A model generated the notes under the pieces. That model did not search any database and was not told where the DNA came from. It saw only the letters and a program-made list of their open reading frames with translations. A stretch of DNA of 64,000 nucleotides from an uncultured Archangium sp. (GTDB lineage: Bacteria > Myxococcota > Myxococcia > Myxococcales > Myxococcaceae), in NCBI GenBank assembly GCA_903905455.1, contig CAIVGN010000167.1, forward strand, positions 1 to 64,000. The letters run 5' to 3'. Positions 42,497 to 52,442 of this stretch are shown piece by piece. The stretch's first letter is position 1. Every line of letters begins with the position of its first letter. A program made the position numbers and the translations under genes.

Positions 42497-43816
42497 GTGA
42501 GCGCCTTGAGTCTCCTCGTCGTCACGCAGCTCGCGGCGACGCCGATTACCCTCGACGAAGTGCGACAGGCGTCGCGGCAGTCGCTCGATGCGATCCGGGC
42601 CCAGCTCGACGTCACCCGGGCCGAGAGCAGCACGAAGACGGCCCGGTCGGTCATCTTCCCCCAGCTCGATCTCAACCTCGGGGCGGGCGTGTCCTTCATC
42701 GGCTCCCAGCGCGCGTTCAGCACGGTGCCCACCTTCGAGAACGGCGCGCTCACCGGCTTCGAACAGAAGGTCGTGAACACCCAGCCCAGCGAGCAGGGGC
42801 GCTTCACCTTCGGCCTCGGGCTCAACCAGCTGATCTACGACGGTGGCCGCTGGTGGAACCAGATCGCCCAGTCGGGCGCGCAGGAAGAAGCGGTCCGGGG
42901 CCAGCTCGCAGAGCAGCAGCTCTCGAGCGAGCTCGAAGCCACGCGGCGCTTCTTCGAGCTGCTCAAGGCGCAGTTGGCCCTCAAGGTGTTCGTCGAGTCG
43001 GTCGCGCGCAGCAAGCAGCAGGTCGATCGCGCCAACGGGCTCTACGAGGCCGGACGGGGGCAGCGCAGCGCGGTCTATGACGCGCGCACCAGCCTCGCGA
43101 ACGACGAGATCAACGCCGTGCGCCAGCGCCAGCGGGTCGGCCAGGCACGCCTCTCGCTTTTGCAGTGGCTCGGCCGGTCGGATTCCGAAGTCGAGGCCGT
43201 GGTGCCCGAAGCGCTCACCCAGCCGGCGCCCCACTTCGAGACCGCCAAGGCCATCGAGTTCGCGCGCAAGTCGCGGCCGCTCTTCAGGTCGCTCGAGGCG
43301 AACGTGCGTGCCGGCGAACTCGGGGTCTCGGTGTCGCGCGCCGACTACTTCCCCCGCATCAGCGCCTCGGCCCAGTACCAGCGCCAGTCTCCGGAGATCG
43401 GCCTCTTCTTCGACCCCACGCGCCAGAACGTGCTGGCCCTGGGCGCGAACCTCACCTGGGACCTGTTCAGCGGCTTCCAGCACGTCGCCCAGGAAGAACG
43501 CGCCCGCGCCGATCTTTCCCAGGCCCAGGCCCAGCAGCACCAGACGATCATCGACCTCGAGGCGGAGATCGCGCGCACCAACGAGGCCTACGCGACCGAG
43601 GTGGAGGTCCTGGCGATCTCCGAGATGAACGTCGGCGTCGCGAAGGAACAGGCGGCGCTCGAAGACGAACGCTTCTCGGCTGGCGCAGGCTCCTCGCTGG
43701 AAGTCCGCAACGCGCAGATCAAATACACGCAGGCGCAGTTGTCGGTGCTGCAGGGCAGGGCGGACGTCGCCACGGCCCGGGCCGCACTCGAGCGCACCGT
43801 CGGAGGAACACCATGA
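42497..43816 (+). CDS. TolC-family outer-membrane efflux protein
   Basis: A 439-aa outer-membrane channel with a short signal peptide (GTG start) and two TolC repeats made of long helices (LDEVRQASRQSLDAIRAQLDV, then the second repeat after ALTQP). Conserved TolC traits include the NxxxARS-type turn and the GLxxGxxxxLEV-like end (SAGAGSSLEVRNAQIKYTQAQ). It forms the outer-membrane exit of a tripartite pump with the adaptor and ABC permeases next to it. Its stop overlaps the adaptor's ATG. Confidence 0.9.
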   Translation: MSALSLLVVTQLAATPITLDEVRQASRQSLDAIRAQLDVTRAESSTKTARSVIFPQLDLNLGAGVSFIGSQRAFSTVPTFENGALTGFEQKVVNTQPSEQGRFTFGLGLNQLIYDGGRWWNQIAQSGAQEEAVRGQLAEQQLSSELEATRRFFELLKAQLALKVFVESVARSKQQVDRANGLYEAGRGQRSAVYDARTSLANDEINAVRQRQRVGQARLSLLQWLGRSDSEVEAVVPEALTQPAPHFETAKAIEFARKSRPLFRSLEANVRAGELGVSVSRADYFPRISASAQYQRQSPEIGLFFDPTRQNVLALGANLTWDLFSGFQHVAQEERARADLSQAQAQQHQTIIDLEAEIARTNEAYATEVEVLAISEMNVGVAKEQAALEDERFSAGAGSSLEVRNAQIKYTQAQLSVLQGRADVATARAALERTVGGTP

Positions 43817-45087
43817 CGTGGTGGAAGGGTCTGATCGCGGCGCTCATCGTCGCTGGAGTGGGCGGGATCACGTACGCAGGGCTGCGCGAGAAGCCGCCCC
43901 CGGCCATCGAGGTGCAGTTCGGCAAGGTGAAGAAGGGCCCCATCACGCGCACCGTGACCGGCGCCGGCAAGGTCGAGGCCGCGACCACGGTGAAGATCAG
44001 CTCGAACCTCTCGGGCGATCTCACCGAGCTCCCGCTCAAGGTGGGTGACGTGGTGGTCAAGGGGCAGGTGCTGGCCAAGCTCGATCGCCGGCGCTTCGAG
44101 GCCAACGTCCGCCAGTCGGCCGCCGCGCTCGCCGCCGCGAAGTCCGAGGTGGCGACGGTGCAGGTGGACATCGACCGCCTCACCCGCGAACTCGAGCGCG
44201 TCAACGGCCTCGTCGCCAAGGGCCTCGCCTCGGCCGCCGAAGCCGAGCGCTCGGTGTCGGATCTCGCGTCGGCCAAGTCGCGCCAGGCCGCCCAGTCGGA
44301 CCGCGCTGCCCAGGCCGCCGCGGTGCTCGACGAGGCCCAGAACAACCTCGGCAAGACGACCCTCTTCTCGCCCATCGACGGCAACGTGATCGAGGTGACC
44401 CGCGAGGTCGGCGAGCGCGTGCGCGGCTCGGACTTCAACGAAGACGTGGTGATGACGCTGGCCGCGCTCCACACCATGGAAGTGAAGATCGAGGTCGGCG
44501 AGCACGAAGTGGTGCACCTCAAGATTGGCCAGAAGTCCGACATCAAGATCGACGCCTTCGAAGGCCAGACCTTCGAGGGCACGGTGGTGGAGATCGCCCA
44601 GAAGGCCCTCATCCGCAACCCGGGCACCGAGCAGGAGACCACCTCCTTCCCGGTCACCGTGGCGCTGGTGGCCAAGCCCGACGGCGTGCTCCCCGGCATG
44701 AGCGCCGAGGTGAAGGTCACCGCCGATCAACGCGACGCGGCGTTCATCGTGCCCGTGCAGGCCGTCACCGTGCGCCCCGAGCGATCGCTGGCTGACACCT
44801 CCGCCAACGTCGAGGGCAACAAGCTCGCGGCGCCCAAGAAGGGCGAGACCTTCGCGAAGATCGTCTTCGTGGTCGACGCCGACAAGAAGGTGCACACCCG
44901 CCGCGTGAAGACCGGCATCTCGTCGGACACCGACATCGAGATCATCGAGGGCCTCACCGAGGGCGAGGAGATCATCGAAGGGCCCTACCGCACGCTCGCC
45001 AAGGACCTGAAGGAAGGCGATCTCGTCGAAGAGCAGAAGGCCGGCGGCAAGGGCCCCGGCGGTGCTGGTCGCAAGCGCGGTGGGTGA
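43813..45087 (+). CDS. Periplasmic adaptor subunit (HlyD/MacA family)
   Basis: A 424-aa adaptor anchored by an N-terminal helix ([18 protein letters not shown]). It has the paired lipoyl half-motifs (around [21 protein letters not shown] and [13 protein letters not shown]), an alpha-hairpin coiled coil between them, and beta-barrel domains after. This links inner-membrane permeases to TolC, as MacA does for MacB. The C-terminus is Gly/Lys-rich. Start at ATG 43813, overlapping the TolC stop; four-gene overlap style operon. Confidence 0.9.
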   Translation: MTWWKGLIAALIVAGVGGITYAGLREKPPPAIEVQFGKVKKGPITRTVTGAGKVEAATTVKISSNLSGDLTELPLKVGDVVVKGQVLAKLDRRRFEANVRQSAAALAAAKSEVATVQVDIDRLTRELERVNGLVAKGLASAAEAERSVSDLASAKSRQAAQSDRAAQAAAVLDEAQNNLGKTTLFSPIDGNVIEVTREVGERVRGSDFNEDVVMTLAALHTMEVKIEVGEHEVVHLKIGQKSDIKIDAFEGQTFEGTVVEIAQKALIRNPGTEQETTSFPVTVALVAKPDGVLPGMSAEVKVTADQRDAAFIVPVQAVTVRPERSLADTSANVEGNKLAAPKKGETFAKIVFVVDADKKVHTRRVKTGISSDTDIEIIEGLTEGEEIIEGPYRTLAKDLKEGDLVEEQKAGGKGPGGAGRKRGG

Positions 45088-45089
45088 CC

Positions 45090-45815
45090 ATGCTCATCGA
45101 CCTGAAGGACATCTCGCGCGAGTACACCGTCGGCGGTGAGTTGGTGCGCGCCCTCGACGGCGTGTCCATCGGCATCGATCGCGGTGAGTGGGTGGCGATC
45201 ATCGGCCAGTCGGGTTCGGGCAAGTCCACGCTGATGAACGTGATCGGCTGCCTCGACACCCCGACGCGCGGCTCGTACCACCTCAACGGGAAAGACGTCT
45301 CCCACATGGGCGACGACGAGCTGGCCGGCATCCGCAACAAGGAGATCGGCTTCATCTTCCAGAACTTCCAGCTGCTCCCCCGCGAGACCTCGCTGGCCAA
45401 CGTCGAGCTGCCCCTGGTGTACCGCGGGGTGCCGGCGAAGGAGCGACGCGAGCGCGCCATCGAGGCCCTGCGCAAGGTGAAGCTCGAGCCGCGCATGCAC
45501 CACAAGCCCACCGAGCTCTCGGGCGGCCAGCGCCAACGCGTGGCCATCGCCCGGGCCCTGGCGGGTTCGCCGTCGTTGCTGCTCGCCGACGAGCCCACCG
45601 GCAACCTCGACTCGAACACCGGCGAGGAGATCGTCAGGCTCTTCGAGGAGCTGCACGACGCGGGGCACACCATCGTGCTGGTCACCCACGAGCCGAAGCT
45701 CGCCGCGCGCTGCCCCCGGGCCATCCGCTTGAGCGACGGCAAGGTGATCGGCGACGGCCCCGGCGCGAGCATCGCGTTCCTCGACGCGCCCCGCGCCGCC
45801 CCGGTGCCCGCATGA
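45090..45815 (+). CDS. ABC transporter ATPase (MacB/LolD-type)
   Basis: A 241-aa ATPase. Walker [11 protein letters not shown]-loop around [10 protein letters not shown], signature LSGGQRQR, Walker [10 protein letters not shown] and the H-loop in LVTHEP are intact. It energises the two permeases that follow. The ATG at 45090 is preferred over a GTG six bases earlier that overlaps the adaptor stop; either could be used. The Met-rich C-terminal end is short. Confidence 0.93.
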   Translation: MLIDLKDISREYTVGGELVRALDGVSIGIDRGEWVAIIGQSGSGKSTLMNVIGCLDTPTRGSYHLNGKDVSHMGDDELAGIRNKEIGFIFQNFQLLPRETSLANVELPLVYRGVPAKERRERAIEALRKVKLEPRMHHKPTELSGGQRQRVAIARALAGSPSLLLADEPTGNLDSNTGEEIVRLFEELHDAGHTIVLVTHEPKLAARCPRAIRLSDGKVIGDGPGASIAFLDAPRAAPVPA

Positions 45816-47041
45816 GCCTGCGTGTCGACCTGATCGAAGGCAGCCGCATCGCAGTCAGGTCGCTGGTGAATCACCGCCTGCGCACGGTGCTCACCACCGT
45901 CGGGGTGGGCATCGGGGTGGCCACGCTGCTGGCGATCCTCGGCATCACGCAGGGCATGGACACCAGCTTCCAGGCGCAGCTCGCGAGTCTCGGCAGCTCG
46001 AGCGTCTACGTGGCGAAGCAGCCCTGGGTGCAGATGGGCAACTGGTGGGAATTTCGCGGCCGCAAGAACCTCACCCTCGAGCACCTGGAGGCCGTTCGCG
46101 CCCAGTGCACGCTGTGCGGCGCGGTGGTGCCGGTGCTCGATGAGAACGACGACGTGGAGTTCATGGGCCGCACGCTCAACTTCGTGTCGATCACCGGATC
46201 GACCGGCGAGTACATGACCGTGGCCGGCTTCGAGACCACCAGTGGCCGGTTCCTCACCGACGCGGACAACGAGGGGCGCAGGTTGGTGGCGGTGATCGGC
46301 GCCGACCTCGCGGACACCTTCTTCCCCGACGGCACCAGCCCGCTGGGCTCCACCATTCGTGTCGCCGGCAAGCCGTTCACGGTGATCGGCGTGCTCTCGC
46401 GCAAGGGCAAGCTCCTCGACCAGAGCCAGGACCTCACGGTCATCATCCCCTTCAACACCTTCAAGTCGTTCTTCAAGGGGCGGCGGTCCATCGACATCGG
46501 CATCCAGATCAAGGACCCCGAGCAGATGGACAAGGCCGAGGACCAGCTGGTGGGCATCTTGCGCCGCGCGCGCCAGACGCCGCCGGAGAAGCCCGACGAC
46601 TTCGCGATCAACAAGCCCGAGCAGCTCGCGGCGACCTACGAGCAGCTCACCGGCGCGCTCTACGCGGTGGCCCTGGGCATCGGCTTCATCACCCTGTTGG
46701 TCGGCGGCATCGGCATCATGAACATCATGCTGGTCTCGGTGCGCGAGCGGACCCGGGAGATCGGCATCCGCCGCGCGCTGGGCGCCACCAAGCGGACGAT
46801 CATCACCCAGTTCGTGCTCGAGGCGACGCTGGTCTCGGCCATCGGCGGCGCCATGGGTACCCTCGTCGGCCTCGGCGGCGCGAAGCTGGTCAGCCTGGTC
46901 ACTCCCCTGGCCGCCACCGTCAAGCCCAGCACCGTGGTGTTCGGCATCGGCTTCGCCGCGCTGGTGGGCCTGGTGTTCGGCATCTGGCCGGCCGCGCGCG
47001 CCGCGAACCTCGACCCCGTGGAAGCCTTGAGGGACGAATGA
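45812..47041 (+). CDS. MacB-type ABC transporter permease 1
   Basis: A 409-aa permease with the MacB layout: one N-terminal helix ([21 protein letters not shown]), a large periplasmic domain, then three C-terminal helices starting at [18 protein letters not shown]. The cytoplasmic coupling segment [15 protein letters not shown] is characteristic. Unlike MacB, the ATPase is a separate chain. ATG overlaps the ATPase stop. Transporters of this type export peptides, lipoproteins or antibiotics; the substrate is unknown. Confidence 0.9.
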   Translation: MSLRVDLIEGSRIAVRSLVNHRLRTVLTTVGVGIGVATLLAILGITQGMDTSFQAQLASLGSSSVYVAKQPWVQMGNWWEFRGRKNLTLEHLEAVRAQCTLCGAVVPVLDENDDVEFMGRTLNFVSITGSTGEYMTVAGFETTSGRFLTDADNEGRRLVAVIGADLADTFFPDGTSPLGSTIRVAGKPFTVIGVLSRKGKLLDQSQDLTVIIPFNTFKSFFKGRRSIDIGIQIKDPEQMDKAEDQLVGILRRARQTPPEKPDDFAINKPEQLAATYEQLTGALYAVALGIGFITLLVGGIGIMNIMLVSVRERTREIGIRRALGATKRTIITQFVLEATLVSAIGGAMGTLVGLGGAKLVSLVTPLAATVKPSTVVFGIGFAALVGLVFGIWPAARAANLDPVEALRDE

Positions 47042-48282
47042 TCCGCGCCTTCTTCGACAACCTCGGCCTCGCCTTCGGCACCTTCGTCGCCCACCCGCTG
47101 CGCACCATGCTCACCCTGCTGGGCATCGTGATCGGCGTGTCCACGGTGATGACCATGATGGCCCTGCTCGAGGGCCTGCGGGTCAAGGTGAACAAGGACT
47201 TCAGCCAGCTGGGCGCGAACGTCTTCCGCGTCGACAAGTGGCCCCAGGGCGTGCACTTCGGGGGCGGCGGCGTGGACTGGAACCGCATCGCCAAGCGGCC
47301 CCCGCTGACCGTGGCTGACAAGCGCGCGCTCGCCGAGCAGTGCCCCTCGGTGATCCGCACCGCGGCCTCGTCGTGGCAGCCGGCGCAGAAGGTCCGCACC
47401 GCGAACTCCGAGACCCAGCCCTCGGTGTTCATCATCGGCGCCACCGTCGAGTTCCCCGAGACCTCGGGCATCACCATCGCCAACGGGCGCATGTTCAACG
47501 ACGCCGAGGAGGTCGACGGCCGCCGCGTCGCCGTGCTCGGTCCGGACGTCGCCGACAAGCTCTTCCCCTCGCTCGACCCCATCGGCCAGGAGGTGCGCCT
47601 CAAGAACCGGCCCTACACCGTGGTCGGGGTGATGGAGCGCCGCGGCAAGCTGCTGGGCATGTTCAACCTCGACAACCAGGTCATCGTGCCCATGACCGCG
47701 TTCCTCTCGCAGTACGGAAAGCGGCGCGGCATGTCGATCAGCATCGAGGCTGCCGACAAGGAGAGCGTGGACAAGGCGATGGAAGAGGTCACCCGCGTGC
47801 TGCGCCAGCGCCGCGAGGTGCTGCCCATGGACGACAACAACTTCGAGGTCTCGACCAACGAGTCCATGGCCAAGTCGCTCAACGATCTCTCGAGCGTGGT
47901 GACCGCGGCGACCTTCGGGGTGTGCATCCTCTCGTTGATCGTCGGAGGCATCGGCATCCTCAACATCATGCTGGTCTCGGTCACCGAACGAACCCGGGAG
48001 ATCGGCATCCGCAAGGCGCTCGGGGCGAAGAAGAACCGCATCTTGATGCAGTTCGCCACCGAGGCCGTGGTGCTCTCGCTGGTGGGCGGGGTGCTGGGCA
48101 TCGCCATCGGCTTCGGCCTCGCCTTCCTCGGGCGCTGGACCTTCGGCCTCTACACCTCGGTGCCCCTGTGGTCGGTGCTGCTCTCGCTGGGCATGTCCAG
48201 CGGGGTGGGGCTGATCTTCGGCATCTACCCGGCGGCCCGCGCGGCGAAGCTCGACCCCATCGAGGCCATGCGCGCCGAGTAG
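47038..48282 (+). CDS. MacB-type ABC transporter permease 2
   Basis: A 414-aa permease with the same layout as the preceding one ([16 protein letters not shown] coupling segment, GGIGILNIMLVSV helix), so the pump is likely a heterodimer of permeases. The periplasmic domain differs, which is usual in such pairs. Its ATG overlaps the stop of permease 1. Last gene of the export operon; 70 bp later starts a lipoprotein gene which could be a substrate of the same envelope system. Confidence 0.9.
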   Translation: MIRAFFDNLGLAFGTFVAHPLRTMLTLLGIVIGVSTVMTMMALLEGLRVKVNKDFSQLGANVFRVDKWPQGVHFGGGGVDWNRIAKRPPLTVADKRALAEQCPSVIRTAASSWQPAQKVRTANSETQPSVFIIGATVEFPETSGITIANGRMFNDAEEVDGRRVAVLGPDVADKLFPSLDPIGQEVRLKNRPYTVVGVMERRGKLLGMFNLDNQVIVPMTAFLSQYGKRRGMSISIEAADKESVDKAMEEVTRVLRQRREVLPMDDNNFEVSTNESMAKSLNDLSSVVTAATFGVCILSLIVGGIGILNIMLVSVTERTREIGIRKALGAKKNRILMQFATEAVVLSLVGGVLGIAIGFGLAFLGRWTFGLYTSVPLWSVLLSLGMSSGVGLIFGIYPAARAAKLDPIEAMRAE

Positions 48283-48352
48283 GCCCCGGCCCTTGCACTT
48301 GGGGGCCAACTGAGGTGTCACCCCGCGGTCTGGCCACCACCGGGGTACCCAC

Positions 48353-51300
48353 TTGAAGACCTTCCGCCTGTTGCTCCTGTCGACGCTGCCCTTGTGGGCC
48401 CTGGCCGGCTGTTCCCCCGCACCCACCGCCTGTGACGCGACGAGCTGCTCGGGCTGCTGCGACTCGTCGGGCCAGTGCCAGGGCGGCAACCTCAGCGACG
48501 CGTGCGGCTCGGGCGGCAACGTCTGTGCGCCGTGCATCGCCGGCAAGACGTGCAGCCTCGGGTTGTGCCAGGCCAGCAACACCGGCGGCGGGACGGGTGG
48601 GGGAACTGGCGGGGGCACTGGCGGTGGCACCACCGGCCCGCTGGCCTGCGCGACGGGCAAGGTCGCCTGCTCGGGCGCCTGTGTCGACACGAAGAGCGAC
48701 GAGCGCAACTGTGGCTTCTGCGGCACCCTCTGCAACTCGAACCAGTTCTGCAACGGCGGCATGTGCTCGCTGCTGCCCAACGCGTGCGCCGGCGGGTGCC
48801 CCAGCGGCTTCTTCTGCGCCACCAACGAGTGCAAGCCCGGCTGCTCCACCAACGCCGACTGCCCGCAGCCCGGGGCCTGTGACACGCGGCTCCACGTCTG
48901 CTCGTGCCTGCAGGGCTTCCACGCCTGCGGTGAGAGCTGCGACGCCGACAACAACGTCTCGTCGTGTGGCGCGTCCTGCGCGAGCTGCGAGGGTGTGCAG
49001 AACGCCGTGCCCGCGTGCACCAACAGCCTGTGTGACTTCACCTGCAACCAGGGGCTCCACCGCTGCGGCAACGCCTGCGCCAGCAACACCGACATCGCGA
49101 CCTGCGGCGCCAGCTGCACGCCGTGTGCGCCGCCCGCGAACGCCACTGCGTTCTGCACGGGCCAAGCCTGTGACTTCACCTGCGACCCGGGCTTCCACAA
49201 GTGCGGCAGCCAGTGCGCGGCCAACACCTCGGTGAACTCGTGCGGCAGCGCGTCGTGTACCGCGTGCGCGCCGCCGGCCAACGGCACCGCGACCTGCAAC
49301 GGCGTGAGCTGCGATTTCACCTGCAACGCCGGCTTCCACCGCTGCGGCAGCCAGTGCCTGTCGAACAGCGCGATCGCCTCGTGCGGCACCTCGTGTACCG
49401 CCTGCGCGCCCCCGGCCAGCGCCACCGCGACCTGCAACGGCACCACGTGTGGCTTCAGCTGCAACACCGGCACGCACGCCTGCAACGGCGCCTGCGCGTC
49501 CAATAACTCCACCGCGAGCTGCGGCACCTCGTCGTGCACGCCCTGCAGCCCGCCGGTCAACGGCACCTCGACCTGCAACGGCGTCGCCTGCGACTTCACC
49601 TGCGCCGCGGGCACGCACCGCTGTGGCGCGGCCTGCGCCGACAACCTCAACGTCAACTCCTGCGGCTCGTCGAGCTGCAACCCGTGCCCCGCGGGCCCCG
49701 CAAACTCGGTGCGCACCTGTGACGGCTTCTCGTGTGGCTGGCAGTGCGGCGCCGGGTTCCACGCCTGCAACGGCGCGTGCGTGGCCGACTCGAGCGTCAC
49801 CCAGTGCGGCGCGAGCTGCGCGGCATGCACCGCCCCCACCAACGGGGTCTCGCTGTGCCTCACCGGCGCCTGTGACTTCACCTGCACCACGGGCTTCCAC
49901 AAGTGCGGCGCGGCGTGCGTCTCGAACACCTCGGTGGACTCGTGCGGCACGACCTCGTGCACCCCGTGCCCGGCCGGCCCGCCCAACTCCACGCGCACCT
50001 GCAACGGCACCTGCGGCTTCACCTGCGGCGTCGGCTTCACCTCGTGCGGTGGGCAGTGCGTGCCCGCCGACTACGTGAGCGCGTGCGGTGCCTCGTGCAG
50101 CCTGTGCACCGCGACCGGTACCTTCGACCGCCCCCTGTGCGCGTCGGGGAGCTGCGGTTCGTCGTGCATCACCAGCTGCAACGCCGCCTGCGTCGACGTG
50201 AACCGCGATCCCTCGAACTGCGGCGCCTGTGGCACCCTCTGCCCGGCGGGCCAGGCCTGCACCGGCGGCGAGTGTCGCGCCACGTGCACCACGGGCCCTG
50301 CGTTCGCCAACACCGTGCCCTTCGTCAACGTGGTCAACGTCGCCGGCTACAAGATGCTGGTCGACGATCTCAACGGCGACGGCCGCGTCGACCTCGTGGA
50401 CAACGGGAACACCGGGGTCCAGGTGCGGTACTCGAATGCCGACGGCACCTTCCAGCCGGCCGTGGGCATCGCCCTGACCACCCGCGCGATCAACTTCGTG
50501 CTGGTCGACGTGAACGCCGACGGCCTGAAGGACATCGTCACCATTCGCGCCGCCACCAGCACCCAGGTCGCGGTGATCCTCAACAGCGTGAGCGGCTTCG
50601 GGGCGCCCACCACCTACGCGACCTCGACGGCCACCCCGACCGGCGCGCTGATCGTCGCCGACATCAACGCCGACACCCGCCCCGACATCCTCGTGACGGG
50701 CAGCGCGTCGACCTACTACCTGCTGCAGTCCGCGACCCCCGGCGTGTTCAACACCTTCCTCTCGTTCGCCACCGGCGTGACCAGCCCGACCCTGGGGGAG
50801 ACCGCCGACTTCAACAAGGACGGCCGGCCCGACCTCGTGTTTGCCACCAGCGCCCAGTACCGCGTGGCCATCGCCACCGCGACCGCCGGCACCTACACCC
50901 TGGGCCTGGCCACCAGCCTCGCCATCACCTCGATGCAGGCGGTGGATCTCAACAGCGACACCAACGTCGACCTGCTCTTCCGCTCCGGCAGCGGTGGCTA
51001 CCAGGTGCTGGGCAACGGCGACGCGGCGGGCAGCTTCCAGGCGGGCACGACGATCACCTTCCCGGGCGTCGGGCCCCTGCTCGCGGCCGATCTCAACGGC
51101 GACTCCCTGGTCGACCTCGTCGGCGGCAGCACCTCGCTGGTCTACGTGGGCCTCGCGACGGCCGCGGGGGTCTGGCCTGCGGCGCCGCCCTGGTTCCTCG
51201 CCAACTCGCCCGGCGGCGTGCAGACGGGCTTCGCGGTCGGCCAGCTCATCGGTGATGCGCGCCCGGAGATCTTCTCCAACGGTATCCTCACCGCGAACAC

Positions 51301-52351
51301 CGTGAGCATCCTCCTCAACGACGGCACGGGGCAGTTCAAGGGTGCGCGGAGCGTGGGCACCAGCGGCGCGACCGACGTGGCCGCCAGTGGTGACGTGGAC
51401 GGCGACGGCGATCGCGACCTGGTGCTCGCCCCGCTCATCGGCGCCGGCGGCAGCGGCACCGGCTCGGTGGTGCTCGGCAGCAACGACGGCAGCTTCGGCG
51501 CGGTGGTCTCCACCGTGTCGCTGCGCGGCGACGAGCTGGCCCTGGGCAAGCTCAACGGTGACGCCTTCGACGATCTCGTGGCCCTCAACGAGAGCACCAC
51601 CGCCCCGGGCGTCGACCTCTTCCTCGGCGGCATGGGCGGCACCTTCGGGGCGCGTACGACCGTGACCGTCTCCTCGCTGCCCACGCGGGTGGTGTTCGCC
51701 AACCTCAACGGCGACGGCTTTGGCGACCTGCTGGTCGGCACCTCCACCGGCGTCGAGTGGCTGCAGGGCAACGGGGACGGCACCTTCGCCGCCGCGCGGG
51801 TGATCGCCACCGGCCTGGGCTCGGTGCAGGCCATCGCCGTGGCCGACCTCAACCTCGACGGTCGCCCCGACGTGCTCGCGAACTCCGGCAGCCAGCTGCG
51901 GGTCTTCACCGGCCTGGGCACCGGGAACTTCTCGTCAGGCGCGCTGACCACCGTCGCCACCGCGGCCGTGACCACCGACCTGGGCATCGGTGACTTCGAC
52001 CAGGACGGCCGGCCCGACGTGGCCGTGGCCACCAGCGGCGGGGTGCTCCTCTTCCGCGGCACCGGCAACGGCGGCCTCACCGCGCAGCCCAGCCAGACCT
52101 CGCTCCTCGGCCGGCTGCGCGTCGCTGACCTCGACAACGACGGCTTCAGCGACCTCGTCGTCTCCAACGGCGACCTCCAGATCGCCCGCGGGCAGGCGAA
52201 CTTCAACTTCGCCAGCCGGCAGGTCTACGCCCCCGCGCGCACGCTCTCTCCCGCCGCGCTGGTGGTCGATCGCTTCACCAACGACGCCTTCCGCGACGTG
52301 GTGCTGCTCGCTCCGTCGGAGATCTGGGATTACCTGGGGCTGTGCCGCTGA
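48353..52351 (+). CDS. Large lipoprotein: Cys-rich repeats and FG-GAP/VCBS-like half
   Basis: A 1332-aa predicted surface lipoprotein. A TTG start opens a signal peptide with lipobox LAGC (cysteine at residue 19). A Gly/Thr linker follows (TGGGTGGG), then nine Cys-rich repeats of about 42 residues each, with units such as GFHKCGSQC plus CGASC and CDFTC. From about residue 650 the sequence shows FG-GAP/VCBS-like repeats (DLNGDGRVDLV, DINADTRPDILV, DLNLDGRPDVL), which usually bind calcium and form a beta-propeller. Such myxobacterial proteins are thought to act in adhesion or at the cell surface. It follows the MacB operon by 70 bp. Function is inferred. Confidence 0.85.
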   Translation: MKTFRLLLLSTLPLWALAGCSPAPTACDATSCSGCCDSSGQCQGGNLSDACGSGGNVCAPCIAGKTCSLGLCQASNTGGGTGGGTGGGTGGGTTGPLACATGKVACSGACVDTKSDERNCGFCGTLCNSNQFCNGGMCSLLPNACAGGCPSGFFCATNECKPGCSTNADCPQPGACDTRLHVCSCLQGFHACGESCDADNNVSSCGASCASCEGVQNAVPACTNSLCDFTCNQGLHRCGNACASNTDIATCGASCTPCAPPANATAFCTGQACDFTCDPGFHKCGSQCAANTSVNSCGSASCTACAPPANGTATCNGVSCDFTCNAGFHRCGSQCLSNSAIASCGTSCTACAPPASATATCNGTTCGFSCNTGTHACNGACASNNSTASCGTSSCTPCSPPVNGTSTCNGVACDFTCAAGTHRCGAACADNLNVNSCGSSSCNPCPAGPANSVRTCDGFSCGWQCGAGFHACNGACVADSSVTQCGASCAACTAPTNGVSLCLTGACDFTCTTGFHKCGAACVSNTSVDSCGTTSCTPCPAGPPNSTRTCNGTCGFTCGVGFTSCGGQCVPADYVSACGASCSLCTATGTFDRPLCASGSCGSSCITSCNAACVDVNRDPSNCGACGTLCPAGQACTGGECRATCTTGPAFANTVPFVNVVNVAGYKMLVDDLNGDGRVDLVDNGNTGVQVRYSNADGTFQPAVGIALTTRAINFVLVDVNADGLKDIVTIRAATSTQVAVILNSVSGFGAPTTYATSTATPTGALIVADINADTRPDILVTGSASTYYLLQSATPGVFNTFLSFATGVTSPTLGETADFNKDGRPDLVFATSAQYRVAIATATAGTYTLGLATSLAITSMQAVDLNSDTNVDLLFRSGSGGYQVLGNGDAAGSFQAGTTITFPGVGPLLAADLNGDSLVDLVGGSTSLVYVGLATAAGVWPAAPPWFLANSPGGVQTGFAVGQLIGDARPEIFSNGILTANTVSILLNDGTGQFKGARSVGTSGATDVAASGDVDGDGDRDLVLAPLIGAGGSGTGSVVLGSNDGSFGAVVSTVSLRGDELALGKLNGDAFDDLVALNESTTAPGVDLFLGGMGGTFGARTTVTVSSLPTRVVFANLNGDGFGDLLVGTSTGVEWLQGNGDGTFAAARVIATGLGSVQAIAVADLNLDGRPDVLANSGSQLRVFTGLGTGNFSSGALTTVATAAVTTDLGIGDFDQDGRPDVAVATSGGVLLFRGTGNGGLTAQPSQTSLLGRLRVADLDNDGFSDLVVSNGDLQIARGQANFNFASRQVYAPARTLSPAALVVDRFTNDAFRDVVLLAPSEIWDYLGLCR
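48905..50108 (+). repeat. Nine Cys-rich repeats in the lipoprotein gene
   Basis: The units each contain a GFHxCGxxC opening, an asparagine-rich spacer, a CGxSCxxC cluster, a PPANGT-like turn and a C(D/G)FTC close. I count nine openings: GFHACGESC, GLHRCGNAC, GFHKCGSQC, GFHRCGSQC, GTHACNGAC, GTHRCGAAC, GFHACNGAC, GFHKCGAAC and GFTSCGGQC. The DNA repeat period is near 130 bp, with diverged units, so copy number could vary between strains. Confidence 0.75.
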
Positions 52352-52409
52352 GTCGCCGAAGTAGCTGAAATGATGGACTCCCCCGCCGAAAGGCGTGCGG
52401 AGACCATGC

Positions 52410-52429
52410 AGTTCAAAACGGCTTGAACT
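52410..52429. promoter_or_regulatory. Perfect 7-bp dyad upstream of the prenyl synthase gene
   Basis: AGTTCAA, six bases, TTGAACT. The perfect dyad ends 13 bp before the ATG of the polyprenyl synthase gene and is followed by an AT-rich TATATG, which together could be an operator over a promoter. The MarR-type gene two genes on in the same operon encodes a possible binder. Confidence 0.4.
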
Positions 52430-52442
52430 ATATGAACGCCCC

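Noticed and set aside
48580-48650. GGT/GGG-rich stretch as a possible CRISPR or tandem-repeat locus
   Set aside because: It codes the Gly/Thr linker of the lipoprotein in frame; no spacer pattern.
46660-50040. Long minus-strand open frame opposite the permease and lipoprotein genes
   Set aside because: Its Pro/Gln/His-rich repeats simply mirror the Cys-rich repeats of the lipoprotein; no start signal or domain.
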